From an uncultured Lachnospiraceae bacterium (GTDB lineage: Bacteria; Bacillota; Clostridia; Lachnospirales; Lachnospiraceae): 8,029 nucleotides of DNA. Shown piece by piece: positions 1 to 4,971 of the stretch. The DNA is taken from NCBI GenBank assembly GCA_958405355.1, contig CATYEA010000081.1:1-8029 (forward strand), in the 5' to 3' direction. Position 1 is the first letter of the stretch; the number at the start of each line of letters is the position of its first letter. A program made the translations under genes and the position numbers. Under the pieces are notes generated by a model, which saw nothing but the letters and a program-made list of their open reading frames with translations, had not been told where the DNA came from and ran no database searches.

Positions 1-2
1 GG

Positions 3-170
3 GATCGGTCAGCAGCGACGAATACCGGGAACTATTCAGCAGCGACGAATACCGGATACCAGTCAGCAGCGACGAATACCGGATACTATTCAGCAGCGAC
101 GAATACCGGGGATCGGTCAGCAGCGACGAATGCCGGGGACTGGTCAGCAGCGACAGTTACAGGAAAAGAA
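3..170 (+). repeat. 27-bp coding tandem repeat, six visible copies
   Basis: Units begin with TCAGCAGCGACGAATACC at 9, 36, 63, 90, 117 and 144, an exact 27-bp period. The first four are identical over this core. The fifth has one A-to-G change (Asn-Thr to Asn-Ala), and the sixth diverges after GCAGCG. Variation is concentrated in the two codons just before each TCA. The array runs off the left edge, so its true copy number is unknown. Positions 1-29 and 109-137 match with a single difference, which suggests a higher-order 108-bp duplication of four units. Confidence 0.95.
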
Positions 171-365
171 AGTGTTGCTATGGCTATCGGTTACGACAGC
201 AAAGCGAAAGGCTCTTTGGGATGTTACCTGGTTCTGTCAGAATGGAAACATATTGATGGCGAATATCACATTGTTGATGTACAGTCGACAAAAGTTGATG
301 GGGAAACCATTAAAGCAGATACATTCTATAAATTAGTTAATGGCAAATTTGTTGAAGCAGAATAG
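3..365 (+). CDS. C-terminal part of a nonapeptide-repeat protein (DUF7666-like tail); 5' end outside window
   Basis: The reading frame is open from the first bases to a TAG at 363-365, so the gene starts upstream of the window; about 120 residues are visible. The first 56 residues are six 9-residue repeats with core SAATNTG plus two variable residues (DR, NY, YQ, YY, DR, DW). A degenerate copy reading SVAMAIGYD follows, then a C-terminal cap (about residues 65-120) containing VDGETIKADTFYKLVNGKF. From memory, this cap resembles the end of phage and gut-bacterial proteins annotated as DUF7666, whose middle parts carry similar Gly/Ala/Thr-rich repeats. The SVAxxIG step also resembles the YadA-head beta-roll motif, so a repetitive beta-helix or beta-roll is plausible. 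Its function is unknown. An internal ATG at 180 lies after the repeats and is unlikely to be the true start because the repeats are in frame with the cap. The gene ends 12 bases before the next start. Confidence 0.8.
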   Translation, partial: DRSAATNTGNYSAATNTGYQSAATNTGYYSAATNTGDRSAATNAGDWSAATVTGKESVAMAIGYDSKAKGSLGCYLVLSEWKHIDGEYHIVDVQSTKVDGETIKADTFYKLVNGKFVEAE

Positions 366-377
366 AAGGTTAGCGTG

Positions 378-632
378 ATGGTGAATAGAACAATGGAAAA
401 TAGAACGACAATTTTAGTAGATGAACTGGAACACCGCATTATACAAGGTGAACGGCTCAGAATCTTAATTGAGTTGATTGAGTTATGGGAAGGAGACATA
501 CCATTAGGAATCGTCCATGTAATCATGAATGAGACCAAAGAGGATGATGCGGTGAAGGTAAAGGTTACGACGGGATTGACTGAGGCGATTATAGAAGGAA
601 TTCGTGGTAAGAAATGGGGAGAGGACGAATGA
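378..632 (+). CDS. Small hypothetical phage protein (84 aa)
   Basis: I do not recognise this protein. It is charged and probably mixed alpha/beta: a helical-looking N-terminal half with ELEHRIIQGERLRILIELIE, then a short stretch rich in Val and Thr (VKVKVTTGLTEAIIEGI) and an acidic end. No signal peptide or membrane segment is seen. ATG at 378 is preferred because GAAGGT at 365-370 lies 7 bases upstream; a GTG at 375 would add one residue but leaves only a 4-base spacer. The gene overlaps the next start by four bases (ATGA at 629-632), which indicates translational coupling within a cluster of small genes. Confidence 0.7.
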   Translation: MVNRTMENRTTILVDELEHRIIQGERLRILIELIELWEGDIPLGIVHVIMNETKEDDAVKVKVTTGLTEAIIEGIRGKKWGEDE

Positions 633-808
633 AATACGCAGTAGAAGCGAGAATATTTGCTACCGGAAAAATTGTAGCCAAGATGCGGCCGGCAGAACCA
701 AACGAAGAAAGCAGCCATTATGAGACACGAATGTGCGAAGTGTGGATTGATGTATTCGCAAACGAATCAGAGGCTGAAGAGTTTTTAAGAGGTTATAAGA
801 GAACATGA
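629..808 (+). CDS. Small hypothetical phage protein (59 aa)
   Basis: The protein begins MKYAVEARIFATGKIVAK and ends EAEEFLRGYKRT. The alternation of a beta-rich first half (AVEARIF, KIVAKM), a central strand (MCEVWIDVF) and a C-terminal helix (ESEAEEFLRGY) suggests a compact beta-beta-beta-alpha fold. Short proteins with this layout (MKY start, 'DVWxDVF' then an acidic helix) are common between phage replication genes in Clostridia; this is from memory and no function is known. The ATG at 629 is chosen over the in-frame ATG at 614 because GGGGAGAGG at 616-624 supplies a ribosome binding site only for 629, and because ATGA overlaps the upstream stop. It overlaps the next gene by four bases as well. 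Confidence 0.75.
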   Translation: MKYAVEARIFATGKIVAKMRPAEPNEESSHYETRMCEVWIDVFANESEAEEFLRGYKRT

Positions 809-1074
809 GGCCATACATACCTATAAGGGATTCTGACGGAACAGAGTTCCAGGCGACACATATTTTTGTAGAGCCGACAGTTCAGCCAGACGGAAAAGTA
901 TTTTACTGTGTTGTGGGTTATGACGTAAATCATAGCAGGAAGAAAAATATTTATGGAAGCCGGATTGCGGAAAATGCCATTTCAGAGCTGGCCATACTGA
1001 CAGAACAGTTGATACCGGTAATGGAGCAGGCAGCCGTCGCAGAATGGAAACAAGAAAATGAAATTGAAGAATAA
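805..1074 (+). CDS. Small hypothetical phage protein (89 aa)
   Basis: The protein is of unknown function and has no recognised motif. Its first half looks like beta strands (EFQATHIFVEPTV, KVFYCVVGYDV), followed by a basic SRKKN turn and a long C-terminal helix (about residues 55-89) ending in an acidic tail. The start ATG at 805 overlaps the previous TGA as ATGA, and the ribosome binding site (AAGAGG at 786-791) is distant and weak, so translation probably depends on coupling to the upstream gene. The stop codon merges into an A-rich run that leads straight into a hairpin, marking it as the last gene of the first cluster. Confidence 0.7.
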   Translation: MRPYIPIRDSDGTEFQATHIFVEPTVQPDGKVFYCVVGYDVNHSRKKNIYGSRIAENAISELAILTEQLIPVMEQAAVAEWKQENEIEE

Positions 1075-1078
1075 AAAA

Positions 1079-1115
1079 GCTCCTGTTGGACCAGGAGCCG
1101 AGTGAAAAGCCACTC
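1079..1115 (+). terminator. Two adjacent hairpins after the first gene cluster (possible terminator or leader structure)
   Basis: GCTCCTG (1079-1085) pairs with CAGGAGC (1092-1098) around a 6-base loop, directly after six A residues and five bases past the stop codon of the preceding gene. One base later GAGTG (1100-1104) pairs with CACTC (1111-1115) around AAAAGC. No U-tract follows either stem, so as a rho-independent terminator on this strand it is poor. The upstream A-run would serve as a U-tract for transcription from the opposite strand, but no reverse-strand genes are visible. Processing signal, attenuator or 3' stabiliser are all possible. Confidence 0.5.
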
Positions 1116-1164
1116 TAAATACACATACTTAAATTATACAGAGGTGGCTTGAAAAAGTCAAGAA

Positions 1165-1190
1165 ATAAAGGGGTTTTGAAGCCCCTTTAT
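1165..1190 (+). terminator. Perfect 9-bp stem-loop, weak intrinsic terminator or attenuator
   Basis: ATAAAGGGG (1165-1173) pairs with CCCCTTTAT (1182-1190) around the 8-base loop TTTTGAAG. The 3' arm gives a short T-run (CCCCTTTAT) rather than a full U-tract, so termination would be partial. The stem ends 38 bases before the next start codon, a position typical of transcription attenuation or leader control. Confidence 0.5.
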
Positions 1191-1227
1191 CCCTTGATAA
1201 AGATATTAACTTTGGGAGCCACAGAGA

Positions 1228-1989
1228 ATGTATACCAAAAAAACATATTATCTAAATTACATCATCCAGGTGGAGAAGGGATTTTCAACCCGGCGGGGAA
1301 ATCATAAATCCCATAAGGGTAAAGCGAATCCGACACCGGAGCAGATGAAAGTCTATAACCAGAATCAGGCGGCCAGAAAATTAAACCGGAAAATATGTGC
1401 CAACTTTGGGCCGGATGATTATCACATAGTATTGACCTATAAGCCAGAAAACAGACTTCCGCCGGATGAATCAAAAAAGGAACTGAAACGGTTTTTGAAT
1501 AATCTAAGGAAAGACTATCGGAAAGCCGGAAGTGAACTTAAATATATAATCACCACAGAATGGCGTTATACAGCGATTCATCATCACATCATCATCAACC
1601 GGATTCGCGGGACAACGGAAATGGTCCGAAAACGTTGGACAAGAGGACGGCCAAGGTTCACGCCGTTGGACGATACCGGAGATTACATCAAACTGGCCGA
1701 GTATTTTGTCAAAGAGACCAGTAAAGAAAAAATCGAGGGGAAAGAAAAAGGCCGTCAATCTTATAGCTGCAGCCGGAACTTGATTATTCCCCAGCCAAAG
1801 GTAGAGAGAATCCATGCGAAAGATTTTGTGGACGAGCCAAGACCAATCAAAGGGTATTATGTGGTCAAAGAATCACTTGTAAATGGCATCACACCATTTG
1901 GATATAAATTCCAATATTATACAATGGCAAAATTGCCGGGAACATTAGATTTTACTAATGTTCCGGGGAAACGGAGGCAGAATGAATAA
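1228..1989 (+). CDS. HUH-type replication initiation / nickase-like protein (Rep ORF2/G2P-type)
   Basis: This 253-residue protein has the hallmarks of HUH endonucleases. Motif I-like HIVLTYKP lies at residues 66-73. Motif II is HHHIIIN at 118-124, with H118 and H120 as likely metal ligands. Motif III-like YIKLAEYFVKE lies at 153-163, with Y159 or Y153 as candidate nucleophile and K162 following in a YxxK spacing. The N-terminal third is basic. Known members of this family nick single-stranded DNA and form a 5'-phosphotyrosine link to start rolling-circle replication; they occur in Microviridae, plasmids and some Firmicutes phages. ATG at 1228 follows GGGAG (1214-1218) at 9 bases. It overlaps the ssb start by 8 bases, which suits a joint role in handling single-stranded DNA. 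Whether it initiates replication or has another nicking role is not shown by the sequence. Confidence 0.8.
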   Translation: MYTKKTYYLNYIIQVEKGFSTRRGNHKSHKGKANPTPEQMKVYNQNQAARKLNRKICANFGPDDYHIVLTYKPENRLPPDESKKELKRFLNNLRKDYRKAGSELKYIITTEWRYTAIHHHIIINRIRGTTEMVRKRWTRGRPRFTPLDDTGDYIKLAEYFVKETSKEKIEGKEKGRQSYSCSRNLIIPQPKVERIHAKDFVDEPRPIKGYYVVKESLVNGITPFGYKFQYYTMAKLPGTLDFTNVPGKRRQNE

Positions 1990-2377
1990 AGTAATTTTAA
2001 TGGGCCGTTTAACAAGGGATCCGGAAGTAAGGTATACCCAGGGAGATGGGCCCGCAGCAGTAGCCAGATATACTCTGGCCATAAATCGTACATATAAGCG
2101 TCAGGGCGAACCGGATGCGGATTTTATTAATTGTATCACTTTTGGCCGCAGTGCCGAGTTTGCAGAGAAATATTTCAGACAGGGGCTCCGGATTATCATA
2201 TCCGGAAGAATTCAGACCGGTAGTTATACAAACCGCGACGGAGCAAAGGTCTATTTTACAAATATTGTCGTGGAAACCCAGGAATTTGCCGAGAGCAGAT
2301 CTTCTGAATCAGCGGAAACCGGTGACGGTTTTATGAATATACCGGATGGCCTGGATGAAGAATTACCATTTAGTTAG
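1982..2377 (+). CDS. ssb: Single-stranded DNA-binding protein
   Basis: This 131-residue protein is a clear SSB. The OB fold starts at MNKVILMGRLTRDPEVRYT and includes VARYTLAINR, FINCITFGRSAEFAEKYF, GLRIIISGRIQTGSYTNRDG and TNIVVE. A short polar linker (about residues 105-120) leads to the acidic tip DEELPFS, the protein-interaction tail that recruits partner repair and replication proteins; it carries one extra Ser after the usual terminal Phe. The linker is shorter than in host SSBs, as is common in phages. ATG at 1982 is chosen over the in-frame ATG at 1958 because GGAGG (1973-1977) lies 4 bases upstream and because the N-terminus then matches the family exactly. The start lies inside the upstream Rep-like gene. 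It coats single-stranded DNA in the cytoplasm during phage replication. Confidence 0.97.
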   Translation: MNKVILMGRLTRDPEVRYTQGDGPAAVARYTLAINRTYKRQGEPDADFINCITFGRSAEFAEKYFRQGLRIIISGRIQTGSYTNRDGAKVYFTNIVVETQEFAESRSSESAETGDGFMNIPDGLDEELPFS

Positions 2378-2385
2378 GAGATATC

Positions 2386-2724
2386 ATGAAAAGCATCATA
2401 CATACTACAAAGGGACAGTGTTATCTGTGCGGCCGATACGGCCAGACGGAAGAACATCATATTTTCGGAGGGGCAAATCGTAAAATCTCAGAAATGTATG
2501 GACTAAAGATACAGATCTGTCCGGAATGCCATCGGGGAAATGATGGCGTCCACGGGAGCGGTTTAAAAGCAGCAGGCTTAAAAAGCGGTCTGAAAATGAG
2601 CGGCCAGACAGCTTTTGAAAATTATTATGCCGATAGAAAATATAAGACCAAAGAGCCGGATTATTTTTATGACCGCACACCAAGGGAAAAGTTTATACAG
2701 TTATTTGGGGTGAATTATCTATGA
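2386..2724 (+). CDS. HNH-like / zinc-finger phage protein (112 aa)
   Basis: Two CxxC pairs (C12-C15 in CYLCG and C45-C48 in CPECH) frame a conserved EEHHIFGG segment (residues 22-29) and are followed by H49 and H56 (GNDGVHG). This arrangement of a zinc ribbon around a His-His pair resembles HNH-fold phage proteins. From memory, homologues occur in many Firmicutes prophages next to ssb and are often annotated as HNH-endonuclease-like or simply hypothetical. The C-terminal half is basic and ends KFIQLFGVNYL. The classical HNH order with a final Asn/His is not clear, so nuclease activity is an inference. AGGAG (2376-2380), which begins in the ssb stop codon, lies 5 bases before the ATG. It overlaps the next gene by four bases. 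Confidence 0.65.
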   Translation: MKSIIHTTKGQCYLCGRYGQTEEHHIFGGANRKISEMYGLKIQICPECHRGNDGVHGSGLKAAGLKSGLKMSGQTAFENYYADRKYKTKEPDYFYDRTPREKFIQLFGVNYL

Positions 2725-2978
2725 GTGAGAAAATACCAATCACCAGAGAAGAGATAGCCGGGCTTCGCGATGAGATTCAGATAGGCGATAAGATCACCAT
2801 TGGCCACAAAGAGAAGGATGAGGACCGGGGCATTGGAACGGTGAAGAGATATAAAGCAGCAGTCGTTGAAAAATATAAGCATCTGGTGTTGTGCGAATAT
2901 TTCAGACATGGTCATCGGCTTTTAGAATCGGTTCTTTATGTACAGATCATCCAGGGGGATGGGGCATGGTTAGCCTGA
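2721..2978 (+). CDS. Small hypothetical phage protein (85 aa), possible SH3-like fold
   Basis: The protein opens with a short helix (TREEIAGLRDEI), then the pattern IQIGDKITIGHKEK, RGIGTVKRYKAAVVEKYKHLVLCEY and LESVLYVQII, a run of short beta strands. An N-terminal helix followed by 'GDKI' and an 'AxVVEKYxHxVL' strand is typical of small phage proteins with a predicted SH3-like barrel; this is recalled from family patterns, not computed. Function unknown. The start ATG at 2721 overlaps the TGA of the HNH-like gene as ATGA, so translation is likely coupled. Its 3' end overlaps the RNase H-like gene by 13 bases. Confidence 0.7.
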   Translation: MSEKIPITREEIAGLRDEIQIGDKITIGHKEKDEDRGIGTVKRYKAAVVEKYKHLVLCEYFRHGHRLLESVLYVQIIQGDGAWLA

Positions 2979-3322
2979 CCACCTACATAAAAAACGAAAT
3001 TAAAGTCGTACTCTTCACTGAATTAAAAAGTGGTCGGGAACATACGGCGGTCCATACACTTCCGGTGGATAAAGGAGATTCGGTCATTGTCCGGGAGTTA
3101 AAAGCAATTCTTCTTGGACTGGAACATATGAATTTTCCGACAGAAATTGAAATTTACACCGGGAATAAATGGATTGTGACCGCACTGAATGAATGGGCAC
3201 CGAAATGGCAGCAGGATGATTGGATAAAAACCAATGGAAAGCCTGTGGCCAATAAGGCGCTGTGGCAGCAGATTATGAGAGAGTTAGAGAAGCACACATA
3301 CAAAGCAATGTTAAAGGAGTGA
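2966..3322 (+). CDS. RNase H-fold protein lacking catalytic aspartates (118 aa)
   Basis: The central and C-terminal parts follow the RNase HI pattern: VRELKAILLGLEHM (residues 42-55), EIEIYTGNKWIVTALN (60-75), then W81, DDWIKTNGKPVANKALWQQI (84-103) and a final helix. In active RNase HI the first strand carries Asp, the helix carries Glu and the 'YTDS' turn carries Asp. Here E44 is kept, but the turn reads TGN (G66 where Asp is expected) and the first strand reads VVLFTELKSG with no Asp. The protein is therefore probably not a functional nuclease and may bind nucleic acid or protein. ATG at 2966 is used because a G-rich site (2954-2959) precedes it and the MVSLTTYIKN start fits the fold; upstream in-frame starts would extend into the previous gene. 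Confidence 0.7.
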   Translation: MVSLTTYIKNEIKVVLFTELKSGREHTAVHTLPVDKGDSVIVRELKAILLGLEHMNFPTEIEIYTGNKWIVTALNEWAPKWQQDDWIKTNGKPVANKALWQQIMRELEKHTYKAMLKE

Positions 3323-3326
3323 TACG

Positions 3327-3710
3327 ATGTCGGATTTAAAAGACTATGCCAGAGGCCGAAATGATGGTCTGGCAATGGCGTTGAGGATCGCCGAATCCGA
3401 AGGGATAGAAGGGCTGAGAAAAGAAATTGAATTTCGCAAAGTTTCAGGAATTCACACGGCTCTGGCAAAAAAAGAGTTGGACCAGGCCGCGGCAAAGATC
3501 AAAGAGATGACATTGGATACAATGGTCGTTATGGCCATAGCTACGCTGCATGATGAGTTTGATTTTGGTCAGAAACGTTGCCAACGCTTTATGGACCGTA
3601 TGGAATTAAAGGTGGGATGCTTGGTAGACGACTTGGCTACGTGGCCGGATTACATACAGAGCATCAAAGATGAAATTGGATTGGAATTATCCATCCGGGA
3701 AAATATGTAG
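3327..3710 (+). CDS. Conserved-type hypothetical phage protein (127 aa)
   Basis: A mostly helical protein beginning MSDLKDYARGRNDGLAMALR, with ESEGIEGLRKEIEFRK, a helix LAKKELDQAAAKIKEMTLDT, and the segment LHDEFDFGQKRCQRFMDRM before an acidic C-terminal region. Proteins with an N-terminal 'YxRGRNDG' and a central 'DEFDFGxKR' are, from memory, widespread in Lachnospiraceae and other Clostridia phages next to DNA-metabolism genes; no function is known. The ribosome binding site AAGGAG (3314-3319) sits 7 bases before the ATG and overlaps the end of the upstream gene. The only larger gap in this operon (49 bases) follows it. Confidence 0.75.
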   Translation: MSDLKDYARGRNDGLAMALRIAESEGIEGLRKEIEFRKVSGIHTALAKKELDQAAAKIKEMTLDTMVVMAIATLHDEFDFGQKRCQRFMDRMELKVGCLVDDLATWPDYIQSIKDEIGLELSIRENM

Positions 3711-3717
3711 AAAGGAG
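3711..3717 (+). promoter_or_regulatory. Strong Shine-Dalgarno with no standard start codon at normal distance
   Basis: AAAGGAG directly follows the TAG of the previous gene, but no ATG, GTG or TTG occurs within 5-12 bases downstream in any frame. The next in-frame candidates for the downstream gene are TTG at 3751 and ATG at 3760, both without a good site of their own. Either the start has moved or been lost, or a non-standard start is used. Confidence 0.5.
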
Positions 3718-3759
3718 CCAGCCTCGCGCGAAAAGGTATACCGGGCTTCTTTGAGAATA

Positions 3760-4971
3760 ATGAATAACAAGGATTTAACTACTGAAGAGTGGAAAGCAGA
3801 AAAGAAAAGGAAAAAAGCACAGTTTACGGCGAGACAGCGTTTACCTTATGAGGTTAAAATACGGCGTCAAAGACGAAGGGCATGGGAGTTTTATGAGGAA
3901 ATGATCAGCCGTGATGCCAATTGCCATGTAAGCGTTGGAGGATTGGACAGCATTACATTGTATATATGGTTAAAAAGTATTGGGATAGATGTTCCGGCAA
4001 TTTCAGTTTCTGGTGTCGAAGATAAAAGTATACAAAGAGTACATAAAGCGCTCGGAATTGAAATTGTGAAATCCTATAAGACCAAAGCGGAAGTAATTAA
4101 TGAGGTCGGCTTCCCGGTCATATCAAAAAAGATAGCCGGAAGGATTGAACTTTTGCAGAATCCAACAGAAGAGAATAGGACTGTCCGGCATGCCATAATC
4201 ACTGGGGAATGTGGAGAACAGGGGCATTTTGCAAAGAACAGTAGAATGAAGATGCCGAAAAGGTGGCTGGAGTTATTCGGGGGTCCAGAAAATGAGAATG
4301 AGGGAGTGAATTATCAGACAGCACCGTTTAAGGTATCCAATAAATGCTGCTATTACCTAAAAGAAAAACCCTGTGATGATTGGGCCAAAGAGCATAACAG
4401 TTATCCATACCTTGGGATGATGGCATCTGAAGGAGGCCAGAGAGAAGAATCTTTAATTGAACATGGATGCAACTATTACGGTAAGACAGTAGTCCGATCA
4501 GCGCCATTTGCCATATTTACGAGAAATGATATCCTGCGTCTGGCTCTCGAAATGAACCAATGGTATTTGGACCATATCGAAGTGTTTGAAAAGGCATATT
4601 ATAAGCAGACATACAGCCGTAATCAGAATGGTGATATGATTCCATACCAGCCAATAGAAAGTATTGTTCCGGCTATTTATGGAGAAATAAAGAGAGACTA
4701 CAGCGGAAATCTACGGACAACTAAAGCTCAGAGGACCGGATGCAGTATGTGCGGTTTTGGAGTACATTTGGAAAAACGTCCGCACAGGTTTGACCGGAAA
4801 AGAGAAGAAAATCCCAAAGAATGGGAATATCTGATGTATCATCTGGTGAAGGATGAGAAAACCGGAGAGGAATATGGGTGGGGCAAGGTCCTGGACTACA
4901 TTGGTGTGGGATGGAAGGATATTCCGCCGGTACAAATATCAATGTTTGATTATTTGGAGGGAATGACATGA
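3760..4971 (+). CDS. Phage PAPS-reductase-like / PP-loop ATP pyrophosphatase family protein
   Basis: This protein (403 residues from the chosen start) belongs to the phage group annotated as phosphoadenosine phosphosulfate reductase family. The PP-loop region reads HVSVGGLDSITLYIW (residues 56-70), where the usual SGGxDS appears as VGGLDS. Other conserved-looking stretches are EDKSIQRVHKALGIE, VRHAIITGECGE, KCCYYLKEKPCDDWAKEHN (C196, C197, C205), LGMMASEGGQREESL and TGCSMCGFGVHLEKRPHRFDR (C328, C331). The cysteines could bind zinc or an Fe-S cluster, as in DndC and APS reductases. True sulfate assimilation is unlikely in a phage operon; nucleic-acid modification (sulfur chemistry) or an anti-defence role is inferred from the two methyltransferases downstream. 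The basic first 50 residues may bind nucleic acid. The start is uncertain: ATG 3760 gives MNNKDLTTEEWK, while ATG 3670 would overlap the upstream gene by 41 bases. Confidence 0.8.
   Translation: MNNKDLTTEEWKAEKKRKKAQFTARQRLPYEVKIRRQRRRAWEFYEEMISRDANCHVSVGGLDSITLYIWLKSIGIDVPAISVSGVEDKSIQRVHKALGIEIVKSYKTKAEVINEVGFPVISKKIAGRIELLQNPTEENRTVRHAIITGECGEQGHFAKNSRMKMPKRWLELFGGPENENEGVNYQTAPFKVSNKCCYYLKEKPCDDWAKEHNSYPYLGMMASEGGQREESLIEHGCNYYGKTVVRSAPFAIFTRNDILRLALEMNQWYLDHIEVFEKAYYKQTYSRNQNGDMIPYQPIESIVPAIYGEIKRDYSGNLRTTKAQRTGCSMCGFGVHLEKRPHRFDRKREENPKEWEYLMYHLVKDEKTGEEYGWGKVLDYIGVGWKDIPPVQISMFDYLEGMT

Larger units (their letters stand above)
1075..1227 (+). other. 153-bp non-coding, inverted-repeat-rich region before the Rep-like gene
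   Basis: This is the only non-coding gap above 50 bases. It contains, in order: stems at 1079-1098 and 1100-1115; a longer alternative pairing of AAGCCACTCT (1107-1116) with AGAGGTGGCTT (1140-1150), with one bulged G; a CTTGA/TCAAG stem (1148-1162); and a 9-bp stem at 1165-1190. CCC at 1191-1193 and AAAG at 1199-1202 can also pair weakly with CTTTGGG at 1210-1216, which includes part of the ribosome binding site of the next gene. I see no convincing -35/-10 pair. The mutually exclusive use of CACTC suggests a leader or attenuator. Given the HUH protein just downstream, a replication origin cannot be excluded. Confidence 0.5.

Noticed and set aside
3..170. Regularly spaced direct repeats resembling a CRISPR array
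   Set aside because: The period is only 27 bp with about 6-8 variable bases between cores, and the array is fully in frame with a long coding sequence, so it is a coding tandem repeat and not repeat-spacer units.
130..336. 68-residue + strand ORF overlapping the repeat protein
   Set aside because: It is out of frame with the repeat array and cap, which form one continuous reading frame; it has no ribosome binding site and no family features.
326..718. 130-residue reverse-strand ORF
   Set aside because: It lies antisense across three well-supported + strand starts with ATGA coupling and Shine-Dalgarno sites. Its Ser/Phe-rich composition is typical of a shadow frame.
1135..1140. TATACA as a -10 box for the replication operon
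   Set aside because: The sequence 16-18 bases upstream has no resemblance to a -35 box, so a promoter is not supported by sequence alone.
1504..1815. Reverse-strand ORF opposite the Rep-like gene
   Set aside because: The + strand frame carries the HUH motifs; the antisense translation has no recognisable domain.
3760..4971. Sulfate-assimilation PAPS reductase (cysH)
   Set aside because: The phage context, changed PP-loop, basic N-terminal extension and distinct Cys pattern do not fit the host assimilatory enzyme, so no gene symbol is assigned.
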